Assembly (NCBI GenBank): GCA_021234155.1
Contig: JAJEKV010000003.1
Span: forward strand, 12,707,819-12,771,818
Length of the DNA stretch: 64,000 nt
From: Isoetes taiwanensis
Lineage: Eukaryota; Streptophyta; Lycopodiopsida; Isoetales; Isoetaceae
Direction of reading: 5' to 3'
Of the stretch, positions 19,494 through 30,070 are shown piece after piece. How positions within the stretch are numbered: the first letter of the stretch is position 1; each line of letters begins with the position of its first letter. The notes below the pieces were generated by a model. The model did not search any database. It saw only the letters and a list, made by a program, of their open reading frames with translations, and was not told the origin of the DNA. Made by a program: the position numbers and the translations under genes.

Positions 19494-19847
19494 ATGGGGA
19501 AGATGTTGAATGAAGTTAGTCTATGGATTGGAGTATGTTTGATTCTCAATGTCGTCTTAGTAAGTGGTATAGAAGGGAGCCATATAGCGAGTCAGCCATA
19601 TATACTTGGGTCAGGCTTATCAACTCAAGATAAACCTCAACATATTTATCGGAAGGTATGAAATCTTTATGTATAAATTATTTATTCTTCGTGTTGTACA
19701 GAACTATACTCTTCCAATGATTCTAGTTTTCTTGATTTAATGCAGATACTTGGACTTGAAGGAAATTCTCCCCCCTATAAACAACATGAAGATGACTTTC
19801 ATGTTGATTATTCCCCTCCAAAAAACCACCAACCCCATAGCCATTAA
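19494..19847 (+). CDS. RGF/GLV/CLEL-like secreted peptide precursor, two exons (copy 1)
   Basis: CDS join(19494..19655,19746..19847), 87 residues. The intron 19656-19745 starts GTATGA, ends TTTAATGCAG and lies in phase 0. Residues 1-28 are a signal peptide (hydrophobic core LWIGVCLILNVVLVSG). The middle is variable. The C-terminus reads EDDFHV followed by DYSPPKNHQPHSH and stop. Size, signal peptide, acidic run before Asp-Tyr, and a 13-residue Pro/His-rich end match the architecture of root meristem growth factor/GOLVEN/CLEL peptides, where Asp-Tyr directs tyrosine sulfation and the mature peptide is extracellular. The usual final His-Asn is absent (Ser-His here), so membership is a proposal. 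The copy at 43,938 is identical except for one synonymous base (GAA/GAG). Confidence 0.65.
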
Positions 19848-20320
19848 AGAAGTGTTCCTTTTCTGGTACAAATGGTTGGCTTGAAGGTCTCTCTCTAATA
19901 GGATCCAGAAATAAGTTGGATGCAAAAAAGGGATAAAGGTATCCCAATCTCATAATAGAGATAATTCTTTTTTATTTTTAACATCATTTTGCCATTTATG
20001 CAAATTTAAGACACTATGGCCTTTTTCTCTTTCTATATATTTTCCAATGCATTTAGTTGCCATTTCTCTCTTTTTCTCCTCTTCTCCTTCAATCTTTTTG
20101 TTAAAGTGATATAGAATTTTACACATAGACCATTACAAACTAAGTGTCACTTGTATAATTGATGAAGCTAACACATAAATCATTACAAGCTCGTTGCCAC
20201 TTGCATAATTGGTGAAATTGACAGTTCATCTAGATTTCTTTTACTTATTCGATATGATAAGATTAGATAAAATAAAATAAATTAATACTTTTAACATCCA
20301 CAGGAAGCACAATGAGCTTA
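19848..20320. other. AT-rich sequence downstream of the peptide gene
   Basis: Probably the 3' region of the peptide gene. It includes the near-repeat 'cattacaa.ct.gt..cacttg.ataatt' at 20,130-20,215. The copy 2 inverted-repeat element inserted at the equivalent of 20,316-20,319. Confidence 0.5.
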
Positions 20321-21070
20321 TGGGAAAGAGTACATACCAAGGGCAACAACCCAAACTGAAACTTGGGGACCGAGGCCCATGATAAGAATAGAAGAAAATA
20401 AAAATAAAACAAACCAAAACAGAGCCCCCAAGATGGGTGGAAGCAACTAGAGATAACCCACCCAGGGGTTTAGGGTGCTTTCCCATGGGCCTCTGACCTC
20501 AAGGTTTTCTTGAGGTCCAAATCAAGGCGTGCAGTTCCCGTGGATGCCTCAACCTCAAAGACTCGGGTTTTTGACCTGAATCAAAAGTAATCACCAAGCA
20601 TTTCTCAACGCTCAGGTTTTTGACCTGGACCCAGATTTTCAGGTGACCAATCTCATGAGAAAGCACCCTTAGAGGTCACCGACCAAGAATAAGTATTATC
20701 CCTCCCCGATATATTGCCCATTTTCTTTGGAGCCTTGCCTCTCGGACGTCGCCGAATTAACTGAACTAGGAAAAGTCCTCTGGTACCGAAAAGTGAGTGC
20801 GCTTGAGCTGATTTCCATGCTGTAGCACATGCAGCTTATTCCAGGATGCCAAAAATTGCACCAGATGGCATGGACGGTCGGGCATGTGAGCACCCACTCT
20901 TCACGTTGTAAAAGTTTCTAGGCTACAGATATGCATAGTATCTGAGAAAAAAGCTACTTCTGGAACTCCTATGAGACATAGGTTCAAGTGGCAGTCTAGC
21001 ATGACTGGCCTAAACTTGGGCTCTGTGTGCTATCTAACACTCTTGTTATTGCTGGACCCTGTGTATGTTC
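20321..21070. other. Shared sequence of unknown nature
   Basis: It is richer in C and G than its surroundings and shared with copy 2 (45,500-46,252). Short minus-strand frames (20,241-20,486; 20,696-20,893) look vaguely like a retroelement tail, but no motif supports a call. Confidence 0.4.
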
Positions 21071-21235
21071 TTGAGCTCCTTCTTGCATTTAGACATTCGA
21101 ATCCACATATGGATGTTTCTAAGCTACTATCTCAGTCTATACCATGGCATCTGCTCGTAATGTGTGCGCAGATATGGCTAGCCGTATCTCAACTATTACC
21201 TCAGTCCGTACCATGGCATCTGCTCATAGTGTAGG
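21071..21235. repeat. Copy-1-specific 165-bp segment with an internal ~66-bp duplication
   Basis: 'accatggcatctgctc' occurs twice (about 21,141 and 21,210), each followed by related sequence. The whole segment is absent from copy 2, which joins 'tgtgtatgtt' directly to 'aggta' (46,252). Confidence 0.75.
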
Positions 21236-22085
21236 TGCAAATATGTTTGGTGGCAAAGGGGAACTAGCAGGGCATATATATTCCTTTCTCAAGAGCCCTA
21301 AGATTTCTGGAATTTGTACCCAGCTGTCATGGACAATTGCATAGAGTTGCCTGTAACAGTGATCCCAAACCAAATCAACTACAATTAACACATAATCTGG
21401 TAAAGTCGTGTCAAAGACCTTGGCCCACATATTGCTTACCATAATGTCCGATAGTTATTCACATCTGAGGCATTTTTCACAGGCACCACCACGTTGCATT
21501 GCCATTTTGTAGGAAATCCTTGCAACATTGGCTTATTGAACATGCAGGTAATAAACCCTACATATGAGTCCCAAGCCCATTTTACCAGTTCGGCCCCTTC
21601 GCGCCCCACTGCTCAGGGTAGATGCCGATCTAATGTTCTACCATTGCCTTGTTGTCATTATATTGACATGAGCTAGGCGTACAATCTAAAGATAAAACTA
21701 AACAACCTCCTGATGATATCGGAGAATATGGAGTTATAAGTTGAGCGTAATAAAGAAGGAGCCTGTCATTACACGTAATTTTACATAGTTGATTAGTCAA
21801 AAGTATTAATTTTCAAAAAGACATGAGAAAAAATTCAGAAGGCATGATAACCGTTCGAGGGATAATGCCATACAAAACAAAACAAATGCCCACTATACAT
21901 ATTTATGTATTATGTACGAGGCGTTAAAAATGGGTAGGACTGAAAAACTATCGTTAATAAAAATAGGTTGGACTTAGGAAAAATATCAAATTTCTGTCAA
22001 AATATCAAGAATATCAAGGATTTCTCTGGGATGTTCTGACCTGGTCGGAAAATGCGCAATACTTGGGATGCAAAGGCAAGTCAAA
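21236..22085. other. Shared intergenic sequence with a piece that recurs at 31.7 kb
   Basis: The stretch 21,418-21,580 is closely repeated at about 31,695-31,855. No gene is recognised. The last part is the Dof promoter region. Confidence 0.55.
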
Positions 22086-22092
22086 TCGCGTC

Positions 22093-22099
22093 TATAAAA
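22093..22099 (+). promoter_or_regulatory. TATA box of Dof gene
   Basis: TATAAAA lies 38 bases before the ATG at 22,137, with a pyrimidine-rich leader between. Confidence 0.55.
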
Positions 22100-22136
22100 C
22101 TCGTAATTCTTTCCACATTTTTCCAAGAGAGGAGAG

Positions 22137-23351
22137 ATGACGATGGCGGCGAAGTGCAGCGACGAAGACTTTATTCTGACTAGGGACGAACTCAAGTATC
22201 TATTGGGCTTTGACGAGACGGAAGCTCTAGCTCTTGTGATTGCTCAACAAGATGAAGATGGAGAGCATGCATTTGTTGACGTACTTGATGAAGATGTAGA
22301 CTTGATAATTGATGGAGACTTGCCTGTGTTGAAAAGAGGTAAAGAACTTGACCTGGTCAATGCATCTTTAGGTCCTACTTTAGGAGTTCTTGATGGTAAC
22401 ATTGAGGAAGACTTGCCCAAGCTTTGTCTAGAAATGCCACAAACAGAGTTGGAGGGCTCATCACAGAAGAACCAACTTGAATATGTGTTTGATGTGTCTA
22501 TGTTCACAAGTGAAGGCCTTCTTGCTCATGGACAAGCAAGAATGGAGGAAACAGTAGCATGTTGCTTGGGTGAATTTGGTGGCTTGTTGTTGGCAGAAGA
22601 AAAAGCGCCATCACTGGATGGCTTATTGGACGAAGACCTTCTTGTTCATGGACAAGCGAGAATGGAGGAAACAGAAGCATGTCGCTTGGATGAATTTGGT
22701 GGCTTGTTGGCAGAAAAGAAAGCGCCATCTAGTGATGGCTTGTTGGTAGACTTGAAAGCACAAACTCTAGATGATGATCCCGACTTCGTCAAGTTCTGTT
22801 TGTCAATACAAGAAAATAAAGATGACTGGGTCAATGCATCTGCCAACTTGATTGAACTTGGAAATGAATGGCAGCCATGGGAGCAACAAGCAATACAAGA
22901 AATGGCAACAACAAGCAACAACAAGCATGGCAACCACATGGATGTTCTCTCTGTTAGTGCCTCTACATGGATGTTCTCTCCTGTTAGTGCCTCTACATGG
23001 GAGCAACAAGCACCACAAGAAATGGCAGCTCCAAGCATGAAAAAGAGAAAGGCTAAGCAACAAGCACCAGGAGAAATGGCAGCTCCAAGCATGAAAAAGA
23101 GAAAGGCAGAGCAACAAGCACCACAAGAAATGGCAGCTCCAAGGATAGATAGGGCGATGATGCCCCATCGAGATTGCCCGCGGTGTTTCAGTAGTAACAC
23201 CCGCTTCGACTACATCAATAATGGGAAGCCAAATCAACCGAGGTATAAGTGTAGGAGCTGCGACAGAAATTGGACAGTTGGGGGCAAACTTAGAGCGGCA
23301 GGAGGTCGGAAATGCAAGGGCAAATCTGCCAATCATAACTTTAACATATGA
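22137..23351 (+). CDS. Dof-type zinc-finger protein with C-terminal Dof domain (404 aa)
   Basis: Single-exon frame. The Dof finger lies at residues 347-396: CPRC...CRSC with Cys at 347, 350, 372 and 375 (exact CX2CX21CX2C), then NWTVGGKLR. It keeps NTRF, NN and QPRY of the family but departs at several near-invariant sites. Dof factors bind AAAG sites in the nucleus. Unlike most family members the finger is at the extreme C-terminus. Residues 1-125 are acidic. Two 39-residue repeats (126-164, 166-204, HGQARMEET...EFGGLL) and three Gln-rich repeats (about 290-335, [17 protein letters not shown]) precede the finger; the KKRK clusters could serve nuclear import. The paralogue at 47,224 is broken. 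Confidence 0.88.
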   Translation: MTMAAKCSDEDFILTRDELKYLLGFDETEALALVIAQQDEDGEHAFVDVLDEDVDLIIDGDLPVLKRGKELDLVNASLGPTLGVLDGNIEEDLPKLCLEMPQTELEGSSQKNQLEYVFDVSMFTSEGLLAHGQARMEETVACCLGEFGGLLLAEEKAPSLDGLLDEDLLVHGQARMEETEACRLDEFGGLLAEKKAPSSDGLLVDLKAQTLDDDPDFVKFCLSIQENKDDWVNASANLIELGNEWQPWEQQAIQEMATTSNNKHGNHMDVLSVSASTWMFSPVSASTWEQQAPQEMAAPSMKKRKAKQQAPGEMAAPSMKKRKAEQQAPQEMAAPRIDRAMMPHRDCPRCFSSNTRFDYINNGKPNQPRYKCRSCDRNWTVGGKLRAAGGRKCKGKSANHNFNI

Positions 23352-23513
23352 AGGCATTCAGCCACTTGGATATACTTATTGAAATTTTACTGCGATTTGT
23401 ATAAAAGTCAATGACATTGTAAAGCTGCCACTTGAATTGAAAATATAAGGATGCATTCTTTTCTGAAATATCATGTTGAAGATGATATCTGATTATGCGT
23501 GTTGAAACCTAGT

Positions 23514-23882
23514 ATGTTTCTAGCCTTAATTCCAGCATTATGTTTGGACAGTGCATTCTTATACGGAACATCAAATGCAAGTGGCATATATAGTGCTAAG
23601 ATTGGCAGGACTAAGGGGTTTGCATACCCATGTGCATATGTTGCAGCCTGTGTTACGAAATGGAGATCAGCACCTTTGTTTTGGAGGCTTGCTGCAGCAT
23701 ATGATAAGGATGCAATGAAAAAGCTACTCTCTGGAGTTTGTTTGCATGCTAGCTATAAGGCTGGAATTCTTAATGTACTGTTGCATAGACATGACATTTG
23801 GTCTGACCTATTTGATCATTCTATTAGTATAATGTTGGGATGCGCTGATCTGTTGGTCAATGTTGGCATTATGCTTTATTAG
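23514..23882 (+). CDS. Small unrecognised ORF (122 aa)
   Basis: Open from the ATG at 23,514 to TAG at 23,880-23,882. It has a hydrophobic N-terminus (LALIPALCLDSAFLYG), three scattered Trp, and a hydrophobic C-terminus. No family was recognised. In copy 2 the same stretch (48,585-48,957) carries frameshifts. It may be a fragment of a larger exon or a chance frame. Confidence 0.35.
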   Translation: MFLALIPALCLDSAFLYGTSNASGIYSAKIGRTKGFAYPCAYVAACVTKWRSAPLFWRLAAAYDKDAMKKLLSGVCLHASYKAGILNVLLHRHDIWSDLFDHSISIMLGCADLLVNVGIMLY

Positions 23883-24024
23883 TTCCTTGAGTTCTGTAAG
23901 CAATAGCGCAGTGCTATATTTATCATTTTAATACTTCTTGGTAGTTCCCCTGTTATAATCAAGTGTCTCTATAAAGCATTATCATGAAATAGGGTTAGCT
24001 TATGCTATAAATTGTATTACGCAG

Positions 24025-25607
24025 TGCACAGATTGAGCGATTACAGAAGGCAAAGCAAGAGACTGATGCATGCCTTGGATCAAAGCTGGAGCTCATAGAT
24101 AGCTACGCCAAGGTAGATGTGAATGCATTTAAATGATCTCTTACTATGAAATTGTATTTCTTTGAAGTCTACATCTTAAATTCTACATTAATTTTATGTG
24201 CATATGTCTATCTTAGGTTATGTCCATGATTGAGATTGAGGTTGAAATGAACAGCGGCATTTTATCAAGAGCCATCAGAGACGGGGTATGCTTTTATCTT
24301 TTTCTTACTATGCTAGCAAATGGTAGTAATTTGGTCAAGCTATTGAAAGTAAGAAAAGCATGTGCGGCTTTGTAAGATCTGTGCTCTTGAAGATTGTCTT
24401 TCAAGATTGTAAGATCTGTGCTACCAGGTCTGATAATCCTGTCAATGTCATACAACAAAAATTCCAGTGCCTGAAGAGGCAGCCAGTCATTAACAATACG
24501 CATAGAATGCACAAGATCAAGAGTATTGTCAAAACATGGCAATCTTGGAGACACTGATATGCATTGGAAAAAAGCCCCTCAATCCAAGGTACTCATTAGA
24601 AGGACCATTCAAATTCAATGTAGTAATCACAATAGTACTTAAGTGGGATAATTTTGCTCCTCAGAATACGCCTGCAGAGTGTGCCCCTAGATGGTTATTT
24701 GCAGATGTTTCTAGCTAGTTGTACTCATGTGGCCAGCTCGGCATAGGTTAAGAATATAATCAGACATATGCCACACATGTACAAGCTCCCTGGTCCTTTA
24801 ATGTATGCAGTAGTTATTTGTACATTTTCATGGACGATGAGTTCCACGAATTGTTGGAACAATAAATCAGCGATTCTTTAAGTCATAAGAGAATTTTTCA
24901 AGTTGACCAGGACATCATGATTCACACACATTCTTTGCAGATCTTCTTTGAGTAAGCAATTTGCTTTTTTACCGTATGATGCTGAGTATACAGTTTGCAA
25001 TTCAATGTTATAAAAAAGGACAGAGTGCAAATGGGTTTTCAAATGCATGTGGAACCCTCAACAAGCTCAGAGTTTGATTGGTTAAGAATGGCATGCATAC
25101 AAGCAGCAGGGAATCCATTCTGAAGGATGCATACAAGCAGCAGGTAATTTATTCTGAAGGATCCAGGTGCATTGAATTTAATTCCAGCTCTACTTGCTTC
25201 CATTCTTCTTTCCTTTTCCTCTTCGTCTTCTGTGCATACATTGGTAAATATCAAAGAAGTTGCATCTTACTTCAAGCGTAAGAGCTGCACCTTTGATTTT
25301 AATGTTAGACACATATACCATACTATAGAAAATTATCACTCTATAGAAAACTTAGCTCATGAAGACAACATTGAGGCATGGCTTCAGGTTGGGCAGCAAC
25401 AAACACAGGCTTTTTGTAAAACGGAAATTGCTCATGCACATTGACAGAATTGAGTTGAGGTTTTGAGAATTTCAGAAGGCATACAAAGAAGGTGGTCTAC
25501 GAAATTTGGTGATACTGTCTAGAAAAGATCTTGTTCGATCTAGAGGATCACCAGTGGAGTTTGCTGATGCCATAGATTATGATCTTGTGACTCCTAACAA
25601 AGTTTAA
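24025..25607 (+). CDS. Unrecognised spliced gene, three visible exons (3' end complete)
   Basis: Three segments fit GT-AG introns with matching phase. 24,025-24,112 encodes IERLQKAKQETDA...LELIDSYAK (acceptor acgcag, donor gtagat). 24,217-24,285 encodes VMSMIEIEVEMNSGILSRAI (donor gtatgc). 25,476-25,607 encodes KAYKEGGLRNLVILSRKDL... and ends in TAA. The 69- and 132-base exons are phase 0 at both ends. The start and any exons between 24,286 and 25,475 were not identified. The product looks helical and charged. I do not recognise it. The copy 2 version has a stop and a 5-base deletion. Confidence 0.5.
24650..24873. repeat. About 220-bp direct repeat, first copy
   Basis: It is repeated at 25,765-25,984 with about 10% differences ('ctgcagagtgtgc', 'catgtggccagctcggcatag', 'ttttcatggacgatgagttcc'). 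Both copies also occur in the 35-53 kb duplicate. The second one ends where the FKBP reading frame begins. Confidence 0.85.
25091..25160. repeat. Tandem 37-bp repeat
   Basis: 'gcatacaagcagcagg' plus 'attctgaaggat' occurs twice in a row. In copy 2 the hAT-type element landed in the first unit. Confidence 0.8.
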
Positions 25608-25764
25608 TCTGCCTGCTCTTGTTCATGCCAAAAGTATCAGATTGATTGTTGCTTTCGCTTGCCACCTAACATTTTAAAACACTCAGATGCTTGTTGTAAG
25701 ATCTGTGCTCTTTAAGATTGTGTTTCAAGATTGTAAGATATGTGCTACTTAAAGTGGGATAATT

Positions 25765-25984
25765 TTGCCCCTTAGAATACATCTGCAGAGTGTGCACCTA
25801 CAAGGTTATTTGCAGATGCTCCTAGGTAGTTGTACTCATGTGGCCAGCTCGGCATAGGGTAAGAATTTAAATAATCAGACATATGCCACATATTTACAAG
25901 TTCTCTGGTCCTATAATGCATGCAGTAGTTACTCGTACATTTTCATGGACGATGAGTTCCACAGATTGTTGGAAGAATAAATCA
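25765..25984. repeat. About 220-bp direct repeat, second copy
   Basis: Partner of 24,650-24,873. Homology to copy 2 (53,090-53,270) stops inside it at about 25,925, which marks the right edge of the large duplication. Confidence 0.8.
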
Positions 25985-25985
25985 T

Positions 25986-28103
25986 GGACCATGCATTCCA
26001 AACACAAAATCTACTAGACAAGGATTTGCCGCTGTAACAGAGGTCACTGCTTCTTGCAATACCAGAATTCCAAGAAGGTCAGTATTGTCAGTGGCAATTG
26101 GCGGATCTTTGTTGCAGATTTTAGCAGTCTCTCAAGCTGAAGCTGTTAATTCTGGAACCGTGCCTGAATTTTATAATCTGGAGGGAGGTGTGAAGGCACT
26201 GGATATTCGAGAAGGGAAAGGGAGAAACCCACATATTGGGGACAAGGTATGGCGCTTACTTTCCGACTTTCAATATCATGATTAGGGCTAATTGCATATA
26301 GGAAAAGATCATTCATTTCTATCCCTTCATCTGTGCTACAGCATGGTAGAATTAAGTGATGCATCCCTACAAGAAAAGGAAGTCATGACTAGAATATGCA
26401 TTTATTCTGCTTTGCACTTAGAATTGTTGCCTGTACATGAGAGGTGAAGTGGTAGCAAGTGTCTAGTAGTCAGGTAAATCAAAGCAGCAGTCCATAGGCA
26501 AAGTTCTATCAGAAAAGGGATTCAGATATCCAGCCCCATTTTCTTTCAAATATGTAGACTTTACTAAGAACTACTAAATCATTTTGCGCATGAACTTCAT
26601 GCTGATGGAAATTGTACACTAGAGTATCTATCTATATATCTATCTAACTATCTATCTAGTAGTTGGACGGGACAGTATGAGGTCTAAAATTAAGCAGGAA
26701 AATTATAAAATCACTGCCATAGCTGTTCTTGAACATGAGCTTTATGCTTTATGAAATCCTTATATTTAAACTGTAATCTTCTATCTAGCGTGAAAGTCAA
26801 ACAATTCTAGATAACCAATGCAAAATCTATTCTAACAGGATGTGCGTTGAGACATACCTGAAAACATTTGCTGTGAATGCAATGCAGTAAATGATATGTG
26901 TATTCACATGGTCCAAACTTCAGGATGCAGTAACAGACATGTATAAAAATTTAGTTGAAAAGTTCAACGATTAGCATGAATACAAGGATCTTAATCAGTG
27001 GCACTCTGATTTTCAAATTCTTATTGCCATATGCTTGGCATCCACCATGAATATTTCACATAACATTAACTATGTAAAATTACTGAATGGACGTATTCAT
27101 GCGTTTTTTCTTACCCTCTCAAGATGCCATTGAGCATATGCCATGGCATTTCTACTTCATTCAAACGACAGGGGAAGACATTTTAGGGCATTGACAAATG
27201 GTTCACAAGTTTGTCTCATAAGAATGACAGGGGAAGATATTTTGTCAGGGTCTGATGTTGCAAAGTTATTCTATTACATGTACCTAAACACTTGCTCCTT
27301 AAACATTGATTTTTGACTTGCCATATTTGTATATAAATTTAGTATTTCCTACTCGAGCTTTTGAGATGTTTGCAGGTTTTCATCCATTACTATGGAAGAA
27401 TTGCTGCAAAACAAGGGTGGCGGTTTGATTCGACTTATGAACATAAGGATAATAGTGGCGATCCACAACCGTTTTCCTTCTACGTTGGATCCAGTTCTGT
27501 AAGTGTGTCCTTCTAGTGTTCCTATTATTATATTGGCTGGAAACTCTTTTCCAACTTTCTGCTATATTCTGATATATAGAGAACAGGTAATTTCAGGTCT
27601 GAGCACAGCCGTGCAGACAATGAGACCTGGAGGGGTGCGCCGCGTAATTATTCCACCAGCACAAGGTTACCAAAGTACTTCTCAGGAGCCTTTACCCCCT
27701 AATGTATGTACGCAACCTACCTGCTCTATCTCCAGTTTCAGTTAAGATTTGAGTTTTATGGTAGCTAACAACTTGAATGCCAAGTGTAATAGTTTCAGAT
27801 TTGTTTCTCCACAACATGGACTGACTTGTTAGAGTTCTAGTTTGTTTTTCTTTTCTCGTTTAGTGAACCCACCTCGTTTTTCTTGCGAACAACTTGTGAA
27901 AAGAAGCGTACGATGTATTGATTGAAATTTTTTTATTCCAAACAGGAAATTTGCAGGTGATTAATTGTGAACATGTGTAGATATTTGACAGGCAAAGGTT
28001 ATTCACCACAATTTTCAATCCTACTCGAATTGCAAATGGGGAGGGCTCAACTCTAGGGACACTTGTTTTTGACATTGAGCTTTTGCAAATATCTCCATCT
28101 TAA
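25986..28103 (+). CDS. FKBP16-1: FKBP-type peptidyl-prolyl isomerase, thylakoid lumen FKBP16-1-like (5' end not found)
   Basis: Exons: (about 25,986)..26,246; 27,376-27,498; 27,587-27,703; 27,981-28,103. All junctions are GT-AG and phase 0. Exon 1 ends a bipartite transit peptide: twin arginine RRSVLSVAIGG, hydrophobic core, then SQAEA, typical of Tat import and lumenal AxA cleavage. The FKBP fold follows: VFIHYYGRIAAKQGWRFDS, FYVGSSSVISGL, RRVIIPPAQGYQS, EPLPPN, FDRQRLFTTIFNPTR, LVFDIELLQI. The family Trp at the pocket base is Leu (SGL), and the Tyr of AYG is kept (GYQ); many lumenal FKBPs have weak isomerase activity. No in-frame ATG precedes exon 1 before a stop at 25,953, so the first exon is missing, lies further upstream, or was lost at the duplication edge. 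Confidence 0.85.
26625..26662. repeat. (TATC)n microsatellite
   Basis: Imperfect 'tatctatc' run in the first FKBP intron. Confidence 0.85.
27124..27310. repeat. FKBP intron segment repeated at 29,861
   Basis: 'atgccattgagcatatgcc' through 'cttgccatattt' recurs at 29,861-30,070. A few substitutions and a 20-30 base difference near 'ttcattcaaa' separate the two. Confidence 0.88.
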
Positions 28104-29028
28104 AAGCGGATGAGAACTTCTAAAAGTCACCAGTGGCACCAATGCAATCGTGACGCCTGTATTTGTCTTTAACAAGTCAAAATAGTGCCAGGTAAAGCGT
28201 CACAGGGACAGATCACTCTACACTAGCATTTGTTTACTCTCATATTTCAATCTTTAATCCCTTAACTACTACGAGAAATTTATCACGATGCCACTGACAA
28301 AATATCTTTGTTGGGTTTAACCTACACAACAACAAACAAGATGCTAACGCATCTATGGGTTGCCCGTTGGAAAACCTGCAAGTGGCAAGAATTGATGTTA
28401 TATGTGACTTTTTATTCGTTGTAATACGTGCTTGATGGCACTATATAGACCACAACAAGGCATTACGAAAGGTCAACAAAATATGGCCATGATACATGAA
28501 ACATGCAATTGTTGTAAAACACGTATAGAAACATGTATCATTTCAATAGTCGGATCCGATGATCGAGGTAGCTCAGGGCCCACCTCGTTTAGAGTATCTA
28601 GCACAATAATAGGAATTTGATATGGTGATTTAAGACCATAGACCATATTTCTAAAACATTTAAATGGGTTTTTATCAATTCTAAATATGATCGCCATATA
28701 TCTTTTTTTTATTACCATTATATGACATCTACACATACCATGACACTGGAAAAGATATCTCATGTGAGATGATGTTAATGATATCTGATGTGAGATGGTG
28801 TTAATCACGTACCTTTAATTTGGCATTTTTCTGTCTTTGATTTTGTCTTCTATTGAACAGTATTTGTGAATTGTTGGATGTAATGACTAGAAGTTAAAAG
28901 TTGATGTCGCAAGATGAAGCCATAGAGAAGAATGCTACAAGCAAGATTATTGGAACTAGTAGCAACGAGAGGCTGCCCTCTTTTTGTTTGGGTCCCATAG
29001 GCCAATTGGTCTCCGTGGACGATAAAAA
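28104..29028. other. FKBP 3' flank and LINE-like tail
   Basis: After the FKBP stop lies AT-rich sequence without a recognised gene. The end (about 28,960-29,028, 'gggtcccataggccaattggtctccgtgg') resembles a LINE 3' UTR leading into the following (TATTC)n tail. Confidence 0.4.
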
Positions 29029-29057
29029 AATCTATTCTATTCTATTCTATTCTATTT
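29029..29057. repeat. (TATTC)n tail
   Basis: Five 'tattc' units follow an A run. They are mirrored by '(agaat)n' at 31,347-31,380 in the opposite orientation. Such tracts look like LINE tails. Confidence 0.7.
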
Positions 29058-29204
29058 AACATACCTTAATCTAAAGCCTTTATATTTTCAGCCTTAGGTA
29101 ACGGGGGCAAAGAGCTATAGAAGGATTTATATTCTTCACAAAAAGCCTTACTGTTCAGTAATTCTGTATTAAACTTCAAAGGAATATTCTGCCCCTTCTT
29201 TTAT

Positions 29205-29830
29205 TGAGGCTGCCCTGTTTTCTAGGAATTGTGGATAATGGTCTGAGATAGAGTTTTATGTGTCACATATGGCCATAAACGTATCCCATGTGCTTAGAGA
29301 TCTATTGCATAAATAGAATCTATCAAGGCGGCAATAGGTTCTTTGGTCACCCATTCTTTTATTGCACCAAGAAAATACCTCCGAGGAAGAGGGAGGAATA
29401 TAATTGAAACTTGTTATTAGTAGGTCCCAGGCTTCTCGTTCCTTTTTTGACATATTCAATTTCTTCCCAAGTTTATGGTCCCAGGTTGGGGTATTATTAG
29501 CATCCCCTGCTATCATAACTTCTCCATTTGGTTCCCATCAATCCACTGTTTTATTTGTGTCCAATGTGCTGCCCTTTCACTCGGTTTTGTAGAAGCATAC
29601 ACATTAATAATGCTGCTAGTGTCCATCTCCCTGAATGGTGAACTGCTAGCGTCCATCTTCTGGAATGGTGAGTGAACTTTTGAGTACATGTGAAGCCCAT
29701 CCAGGCCATGCATATTCCCCCTTTTGTTCCATCTGCAAGGGCCCATACAGAATCTCCATTAGGCATAATCTAGGAGCCTAGATGTTCAGTTTCAAATCTT
29801 GATAGCCTATGTTCCTGTAATAACACGAGA
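29205..29830 (-). pseudogene. LINE endonuclease domain fragment
   Basis: Minus-strand reading gives apurinic-type endonuclease signatures in shifted frames: IINVYASTKPSERAAHW, MIAGDANNTPTWD, RLDRFYLC and SDHYPQF. These are the GDFN-like, DR and SDH blocks of L1 ORF2p. No intact frame exists. Confidence 0.75.
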
Positions 29831-29860
29831 TCCGCCTTCGTTTACCTTAGAGCTAACAAT

Positions 29861-30070
29861 GCCATTGAGCATATGCCATGGCATTTCTACTTCATTCAAA
29901 TTGAATTGTAAATTCTAACCGGACATTTTAGGGGCATTGACAAATGGTTCACAAGTTTGTCTCATAAGAATGACAGGGGAAGATATTTTGTCAGGGTCTG
30001 ATGTTGCAAAGTTATTCTATTACATGTACCTAAACACTTGCTCCATAAACATTGATTTTTGACTTGCCAT
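29861..30070. repeat. Second copy of the FKBP intron segment
   Basis: See 27,124-27,310. It lies between the LINE endonuclease fragment and the minus-strand gene remnant. Confidence 0.88.

Noticed and set aside
19723-19953. Minus-strand frame opposite the peptide gene exon 2
   Set aside because: It starts outside the gene and its text has no protein likeness; the plus-strand spliced gene explains the conservation better.
22504-23357. Long minus-strand frames opposite the Dof gene
   Set aside because: They mirror the codon repeats of the Dof frame; Leu/Cys/Ser-rich text with no domain.
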